A DNA stretch of 64,000 nt from Edaphochlamys debaryana (Eukaryota > Chlorophyta > Chlorophyceae > Chlamydomonadales), in NCBI GenBank assembly GCA_016858145.1, contig JAEHOE010000007.1:434001-498000 (forward strand). Reading direction: 5' to 3'. The notes below the pieces were generated by a model. The model saw only the letters and a list, made by a program, of their open reading frames with translations. It searched no databases and had not been told where the DNA came from. Shown here piece by piece: positions 57,281 through 64,000 of the stretch. Every line of letters begins with the position of its first letter. The stretch's first letter is position 1. A program made the translations under genes and the position numbers.

Positions 57281-60200
57281 CTATCGCCTACGCCACCGCC
57301 TTGTGGTGGCTGACTCCAAGGTGGCGTCGCCACGCAGGCCGGCGCCGTGCATGGCACTGAGCGAGCGGCGGCCGCCAACACGCTTCGTGGATCCAGATCC
57401 AGAGGCGTGCCGTACGCTGGCCTCGAAGCGCTCCAGGATCTCGTGCTCGCTGACGCGAGCGACGCGCTCCGAGTGCGACTGCAGCAGGCGGCGGCTGTCG
57501 TCGGTCGCCGGGACGAAGGTATCCATTGTCGACGAGATCCCGATTGTGCCGTTGTTGGCGCGGTTCTGGGCGGGGAGGGACAGGGGACAAGACGGCAGCG
57601 GACAGGGAAAAACGCCACACGGTGAGCAGGTTCCAGGTCACACAGGGCTAGGGCAAGCACGGACACGCGCGGATCACAGCTTGATCACAGCTTGGGCGCC
57701 GCCCGGCAACACCGCTGCCGTCAGGGTCACGTACCATTGCGTAGACGGGGCAGCAGTGCGGGTCGATCGTCTTGTCCGAGCCATCATCGGCCAGGGAGTA
57801 GAGGCAGCGGCCGTTGAGGCAGAAGTCCTCCAGAGTGGGGCAGACCTCGTTCAGGGTGAAGCACAGCTTGGCGCCGCTGGACGAGTTGGCGGCGATGTTG
57901 AGGTCAACGAATCGCAGCAGCGCGAAGCGCGTGTTGGTGTTGTCCAGGTCGGCGTTCCAGGTCCACGACGGGAACAGCTGACGCACACCCGCGTCGGTGG
58001 TCAGCGTGGCCGAGCCCTGCAGGATGTTGCAGCCGATGGAGCGAGCTGCGGAGGGCGGGGGAGCGGACAGCGGAATGAGCAGTGGGGAAAGGATGGGACT
58101 GGGATTGGATACGCAGGACCGTTTGCGGCAGCGCAGCACCCCAAAAGCAGGCTGGCAAGCGAGAGTAGGAACGGGATATGAAGAGGTAACTCACGCTGCG
58201 CCAGCATGATGTACTTGTAGATCTGCATGTTGCAGCACGAGGTGCTGGGGTCGCAGGTCTGAGGGCGCAGCGTCCAGCAGTGCTGGTCGCCCGTGGCATT
58301 GTACGAGTAGACCGGCTGCCAGGGCACGTCCGTGTGCCTGGGCTTGGTGCAGGGGTACCCGGGGAACCTGCAACAAGCGGATGGAAGAAAGAAAGGTGAG
58401 AAGAAGCGTCTTAGGAAAGTATACAGGGGGGAGAAGCAGAGAGAAGGGGTTGGTGAGGTGGGCGTACGTGCTTACCCAGGAGGGCGGTAGAAGGGCGGGC
58501 GGGGAGGGCGCGGGGGCGGCGGCGGACGGGGGGAGGGTGGCTCGATGGGCAGGGCGGGGGACGGCTGGGAGGGGGAGGACGGCGCAGGGCTGGGCGGGGG
58601 CGAGGGCGGTTCAGGGCTGGGTGGCTTCGGCGAGGGTGGGCTGGGAGGGGCCTGGCCAGGGGGGCGGGGCTGGGGTGGCCGGGGCCTGGGAGGTGGTGGG
58701 GGCGGTGGTGGCGGGGGGAGGAGGCGGGGGAGGGGGGAGGAGGTGGGTTGGCGGGGGCAGGCGACGGGGGCTCAGGAGATGGTGGCTGAGGGGATGGAGG
58801 AAGCGGCGATGGGGTGGGCGGCTGGGGCGAGGGCGGGTTGTTGGGCGGCCGGGGCGACGGCGGCTGAGGACGGGGAGGCCTCCTCGGCGGGGGCGGCGGT
58901 GGCGGGGGCGGAGGGGGCGGCGGCGGCGGGGGAGGCGGGTGGCTGGGAGGACGAGGGGTGGGCGGGTTGGGCGCCTTGGGCGTTCCGGGCACCGACGGCG
59001 CAGTCGGAATGTCTGGGATGGATGGCACGGGCGGAGAGACCGGGGTGGCAGGAACCGTCGGCATGTTGGGCGACGACGGATAGGCAGGAGCCATGGGGTA
59101 CGACGGAGCCATAGGATAGGCGGGTGCCATTGGGTAGGAGGGAGCGGCAGGGTACGCGGGGGCAGAGGGGTAGGCCGGCGAGTTGGGAGCAAGAGGAGCG
59201 GAGGGATAGGCCGGAGCACCCGGAGCAGAGGGTGTGGTCGGCTGAGGCGGAGCGATTGGCGATGACGGAGCGTTGGGGAGGTTAGGGCGTGACGGGACCA
59301 GCGGCTGACCGGGGGCGCCAGGGGCACGAGGAGCCTGGGGCGCAGTCGGGGCAGTGGGAGCCGTAGGGTAGGCCGGAGCACCAGGCGTCGACGGGGCGCC
59401 AGGAGCAGACGGGTAGGCCGGAGCGCCAGGGGCGTTGGGAGCCGACGGGGCCGTGGGGTACGGAGGAGCGCCAGGGGCGGACGGGGCCGAGGGAGTGCTC
59501 GGGTAGGCGGGAGCGCCAGGGGCCGACGGGTAAACCGGGGCACCAGGGGCAGACGGGGCCGTGGGCTGAGGAGGAGCGGTGGGGGCAGTGGGCTCGCCGG
59601 GCACAGACGGAGCAGACGGGACCAGCGGCTGACCGGGGGCGCCAGGGGCACGAGGAGCCTGAGGCGCAGTCGGGGCAGTGGGAGCCGTAGGGTAGGCCGG
59701 AGCACCAGGCGTCGACGGGGCGCCAGGAGCAGACGGGTAGGCCGGAGCGCCAGGGGCGTTGGGAGCCGACGGGGCCGTGGGGTACGGAGGAGCGCCAGGG
59801 GCGGACGGGGCCGAGGGAGTGCTCGGGTAGGCGGGAGCGCCAGGGGCCGACGGGTAAACCGGGGCACCAGGGGCAGACGGGGGCCGTGGGCTGAGGAGGA
59901 GCGGTGGGGGCAGTGGGCTCGCCGGGCACAGACGGAGCAGACGGGATCAGCGGCTGACCGGGGGCGCCAGGGGCACGAGGAGCCTGGGGCGCAGTCGGGG
60001 CAGTGGGAGCCGTAGGGTAGGCCGGAGCACCAGGCGTCGACGGGGCGCCAGGAGCAGACGGGTAGGCCGGAGCGCCAGGGGCGTTGGGAGCCGACGGGGC
60101 CGTGGGGTACGGAGGAGCGCCAGGGGCGGACGGGGCCGAGGGAGTGCTCGGGTAGGCGGGAGCGCCAGGGGCCGACGGGTAAACCGGGGCACCAGGGGCA

Positions 60201-63200
60201 GACGGGGCCGTGGGCTGAGGAGGAGCGGTGGGGGCAGTGGGCTCGCCGGGCACAGACGGAGCAGACGGGATCAGCGGCTGACCGGGGGCGCCAGGGGCAC
60301 GAGGAGCCTGGGGCGCAGTCGGGGCAGTGGGAGCCGTAGGGTAGGCCGGAGCACCAGGCGTCGACGGGGCGCCAGGAGCAGACGGGTAGGCCGGCGCGCC
60401 AGGGGCGTTGGGAGCCGACGGGGCCGTGGGGTACGGAGGAGCGCCAGGGGCGGACGGGGCCGAGGGAGTGCTCGGGTAGGCGGGAGCGCCAGGGGCCGAC
60501 GGGTAAAACCGGGGCACCAGGGGCAGACGGGGCCGTGGGCTGAGGAGGAGCGGTGGGGGCAGTGGGCTCGCCGGGCACAGACGGAGCAGACGGGATCAGC
60601 GGCTGACCGGGGGCGCCAGGGGCACGAGGAGCCTGGGGCGCAGTCGGGGCAGTGGGAGCCGTAGGGTAGGCGGAGCACCAGGCGTCGACGGGGCGCCAGG
60701 AGCAGACGGGTAGGCCGGAGCGCCAGGGGCGTTGGGAGCCGACGGGGCCGTGGGGTACGGAGGAGCGCCAGGGGCGGACGGGGCCGAGGGAGTGCTCGGG
60801 TAGGCGGGAGCGCCAGGGGGCCGACGGGTAAACCGGGGCACCAGGGGCAGACGGGGCCGTGGGCTGAGGAGGAGCGGTGGGGGCAGTGGGCTCGCCGGGC
60901 ACAGACGGAGCAGACGGGATCAGCGGCTGACCGGGGGCGCCAGGGGCACGAGGAGCCTGGGGCGCAGTCGGGGCAGTGGGAGCCGTAGGGTAGGCCGGAG
61001 CACCAGGCGTCGACGGGGCGCCAGGAGCAGACGGGTAGGCCGGCGCGCCAGGGGCGTTGGGAGCCGACGGGGCCGTGGGGTACGGAGGAGCGCCAGGGGG
61101 CGGACGGGGCCGAGGGAGTGCTCGGGTAGGCGGGAGCGCCAGGGGCCGACGGGTAAGCCGGAGTGCCAGGGGCGGACGGGGCCGTGGGCTGAGGAGGAGC
61201 GGTGGGGGCAGTGGGCTCGCCGGGCACAGACGGAGCAGACGGGATCAGCGGCTGACCGGGGGCGCCAGGGGCACGAGGAGCCTGGGGCGCAGTCGGGGCA
61301 GTGGGAGCCGTAGGGTAGGCCGGAGAACCAGGCGTCGACGGGGCGCCAGGAGCAGACGGGTAGGCCGGAGCGCCAGGGGCGTTGGGAGCCGACGGGGCCG
61401 TGGGGTACGGAGGAGCGCCAGGGGCGGACGGGGCCGAGGGAGTGCTCGGGTAGGCGGGAGCGCCAGGGGCCGACGGGTAAGCCGGAGCGCCAGGGGCCGA
61501 CGGGGCCGTGGGCTGAGGAGGAGCGGTGGGGGCAGTGGGCTCGCCGGGCACAGACGGAGCAGACGGGACCAGCGGCTGACCGGGGGCGCCAGGGGCACGA
61601 GGAGCCTGAGGCGCAGTCGGGGCAGTGGGAGCCGTAGGGTAGGCCGGAGCACCAGGCGTCGACGGGGCGCCAGGAGCAGACGGGTAGGCCGGAGCGCCAG
61701 GGGCGTTGGGAGCCGACGGGGCCGTGGGGTACGGAGGAGCGCCAGGGGCGGACGGGGCCGAGGGAGTGCTCGGGTAGGCGGGAGCGCCAGGGGCCGACGG
61801 GTAAACCGGGGCACCAGGGGCAGACGGGGCCGTGGGCTCGCCAGGCACAGCCGGAGCAGAAGGCGTCAGAGGCTGACCAGGGGCGCTAGGAGCGAGAGGT
61901 GGCGGGCGGTTTGGCCTCACAGGCCTGTCACCGCCAGGTGGGAGAGGAGCAGATGGAAAGCCAGGGGCGCCAGGGGCACGAGGAGCCTCGGGAACGGTGG
62001 GAGCAGGTGGAGCCGTCGGGTAGGCCGGAGCACCAGGCGTCGACGGTGCGCCAGGAGCAGACGGGTAGGCCGGAGCGCCAGGGGCGTTGGGAGCCGACGG
62101 GGCCGTGGGGTACGGAGGAGCGCCAGGGGCGGACGGGGCCGAGGGAGTGCTCGGGTAGGCGGGAGCGCCAGGGGCCGACGGGTAAGCCGGGGCGCCAGGG
62201 GCGGACGGGGCCGTGGGCTGAGGAGGAGCGGTGGGGGCCGTGGGCTCGCCGGGCACAGACGGAGCAGACGGGACCAGCGGCTGACCGGGGGCGCCAGGGG
62301 CACGAGGAGCCTGAGGCGCAGTCGGGGCAGTGGGAGCCGTAGGGTAGGCCGGAGCACCAGGCGTCGACGGGGCGCCAGGAGCAGACGGGTAGGCCGGAGC
62401 GCCAGGGGCGTTGGGAGCCGACGGGGCCGTGGGGTACGGAGGAGCGCCAGGGGCGGACGGGGCCGAGGGAGTGCTCGGGTAGGCGGGAGCGCCAGGGGCC
62501 GACGGGTAAACCGGGGCACCAGGGGCAGACGGGGCCGTGGGCTGAGGAGGAGCGGTGGGGGCAGTGGGCTCGCCGGGCACAGACGGAGCAGACGGGATCA
62601 GCGGCTGACCGGGGGCGCCAGGGGCACGAGGAGCCTGGGGCGCAGTCGGGGCAGTGGGAGCCGTAGGGTAGGCCGGAGCACCAGGCGTCGACGGGGCGCC
62701 AGGAGCAGACGGGTAGGCCGGAGCGCCAGGGGCGTTGGGAGCCGACGGGGCCGTGGGGTACGGAGGAGCGCCAGGGGCGGACGGGGCCGAGGGAGTGCTC
62801 GGGTAGGCGGGAGCGCCAGGGGCCGACGGGTAAACCGGGGCACCAGGGGCAGACGGGGCCGTGGGCTGAGGAGGAGCGGTGGGGGCAGTGGGCTCGCCGG
62901 GCACAGACGGAGCAGACGGGATCAGCGGCTGACCGGGGGCGCCAGGGGCACGAGGAGCCTGGGGCGCAGTCGGGGCAGTGGGAGCCGTAGGGTAGGCCGG
63001 AGCACCAGGCGTCGACGGGGCGCCAGGAGCAGACGGGTAGGCCGGCGCGCCAGGGGCGTTGGGAGCCGACGGGGCCGTGGGGTACGGAGGAGCGCCAGGG
63101 GCGGACGGGGCCGAGGGAGTGCTCGGGTAGGCGGGAGCGCCAGGGGCCGACGGGTAAGCCGGAGTGCCAGGGGCGGACGGGGCCGTGGGCTGAGGAGGAG

Positions 63201-64000
63201 CGGTGGGGGCAGTGGGCTCGCCGGGCACAGACGGAGCAGACGGGATCAGCGGCTGACCGGGGGCGCCAGGGGCACGAGGAGCCTGGGGCGCAGTCGGGGC
63301 AGTGGGAGCCGTAGGGTAGGCCGGAGCACCAGGCGTCGACGGGGCGCCAGGAGCAGACGGGTAGGCCGGAGCGCCAGGGGCGTTGGGAGCCGACGGGGCC
63401 GTGGGGTACGGAGGAGCGCCAGGGGCGGACGGGGCCGAGGGAGTGCTCGGGTAGGCGGGAGCGCCAGGGGCCGACGGGTAAACCGGGGCACCAGGGGCAG
63501 ACGGGGCCGTGGGCTGAGGAGGAGCGGTGGGGGCAGTGGGCTCGCCGGGCACAGACGGAGCAGACGGGATCAGCGGCTGACCGGGGGCGCCAGGGGCACG
63601 AGGAGCCTGGGGCGCAGTCGGGGCAGTGGGAGCCGTAGGGTAGGCCGGAGCACCAGGCGTCGACGGGGCGCCAGGAGCAGACGGGTAGGCCGGCGCGCCA
63701 GGGGCGTTGGGAGCCGACGGGGCCGTGGGGTACGGAGGAGCGCCAGGGGCGGACGGGGCCGAGGGAGTGCTCGGGTAGGCGGGAGCGCCAGGGGCCGACG
63801 GGTAAGCCGGAGTGCCAGGGGCGGACGGGGCCGTGGGCTGAGGAGGAGCGGTGGGGGGCAGTGGGCTCGCCGGGCACAGACGGAGCAGACGGGATCAGCG
63901 GCTGACCGGGGGCGCCAGGGGCACGAGGAGCCTGGGGCGCAGTCGGGGCAGTGGGAGCCGTAGGGTAGGCCGGAGAACCAGGCGTCGACGGGGCGCCAGG
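57281..64000 (-). CDS. Pherophorin-type hydroxyproline-rich wall glycoprotein, 5' end off window
   Basis: The 3' exons 58367-58195, 58045-57735 and 57565-57281 join in phase and encode a pherophorin C-terminal domain: FPGYPCTKPR, YSYNATGDQHCWTLRPQTCD, STSCCNMQIYKY, SIGCNILQGSATLTT, FVDLNIAANSSSGAKLCFTL, EVCPTLEDFCLNGRC and HCCPVYAM, ending in a basic tail. The preceding large exon (from 58475 leftwards on the coding strand) is a Hyp-type rod: SPPPP-like stretches (PPSPQPPTPSPLPPSPQPPS), a Tyr-Pro block (AYPMAPSYPMAPAYP) and then the 324-bp repeat array. Known: pherophorins are secreted extracellular-matrix glycoproteins of volvocine algae. The signal peptide should lie beyond 64000. The rod is broken by several one-base indels, listed as findings, so no single uninterrupted frame spans it. 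Confidence 0.8.
59287..64000 (-). repeat. Tandem array of about fourteen 324-bp units encoding a 108-residue AP/SP/TP/YP repeat
   Basis: The marker GCACAGACGG (one copy changed to GCACAGCCGG) starts at 59601, 59926, 60250, 60575, 60899, 61224, 61548, 61845, 62253, 62577, 62901, 63225, 63549 and 63874. Spacing is exactly 324 or 325 except around 61548-62253, where a unit lacking 27 bases precedes one carrying a divergent insert. Each unit encodes 108 residues built of APGAPAYPSAPGAPSTP-like blocks with PGEPTAPTAPPQPTAP once per unit. Units are almost identical in DNA, including silent sites. Confidence 0.93.

Noticed and set aside
61057..63963. 968-codon plus-strand open frame rich in Arg/Gly
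   Set aside because: It is the opposite-strand shadow of the 324-bp repeat array; the minus strand carries the spliced pherophorin domain and a sensible Pro/Ala composition.
59287..64000. Regularly spaced repeats resembling a CRISPR array
   Set aside because: Units are 324 bases, contiguous without unique spacers, and coding; the genome is eukaryotic.

Overview
This window is nuclear DNA from a green alga of the Chlamydomonas/Volvox group (volvocine Chlorophyceae). The evidence is its high GC content, genes split by many short introns (mostly GTGAGT/GTGCGG-type donors and C-rich tracts ending in CAG), strand-specific TGTAA polyadenylation signals, Ala/Gly/Pro low-complexity inserts inside conserved proteins, and a pherophorin-type hydroxyproline-rich cell-wall protein. 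No bacterial operon, phage, CRISPR array, rRNA or tRNA was seen. All gene models were spliced by hand from the sequence by matching reading-frame phase across canonical splice sites; exon coordinates are given in each entry.

Layout, left to right. 1-1685 (-): 5' part of an NFXL1-like zinc-finger/RING protein. 1843-2317 (-): a 61-aa BRAWNIN/UQCC6-like microprotein. 2856-5067 (-): DEG5-type thylakoid-lumen protease. 6002-8676 (-): chloroplast-targeted DUF2993 protein. 9093-9888 (-): unknown gene with an uncertain start. 10666-14678 (-): replication-licensing factor CDT1, divergent from 14811-16586 (+), a ketopantoate reductase. 18044-20455 (+): UBE2K-type ubiquitin-conjugating enzyme with a UBA domain. 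21832-22752 (-): small protein with an MGGCSS N-terminus. 23341-26556 (-): NOL11-like nucleolar protein. 27213-29803 (-): three related small proteins. 30045-36159 (+): giant F-box protein. 37155-38223 (-): BolA2. 39189-42759 (-): MYND-finger protein. 43388-48607 (-): CCDC81-type protein. 49696-51867 (-) and 52630-54733 (+): head-to-head paralogous multi-pass membrane proteins. 57281-64000 (-, runs off the window): pherophorin-like protein with an array of about fourteen 324-bp repeats.

Most genes are housekeeping single-copy genes without an operon-like relationship. The accessory or lineage-specific material is the small-protein cluster at 27.2-29.8 kb, the duplicated membrane-protein pair at 49.7-54.7 kb, the MGGCSS protein, and the pherophorin array. 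The array carries several one-base indels in homopolymers, most simply read as assembly errors. Long intergenic spaces (16.6-18.0, 20.5-21.8, 48.6-49.7 and 54.7-57.3 kb) show nothing I can support as genes.
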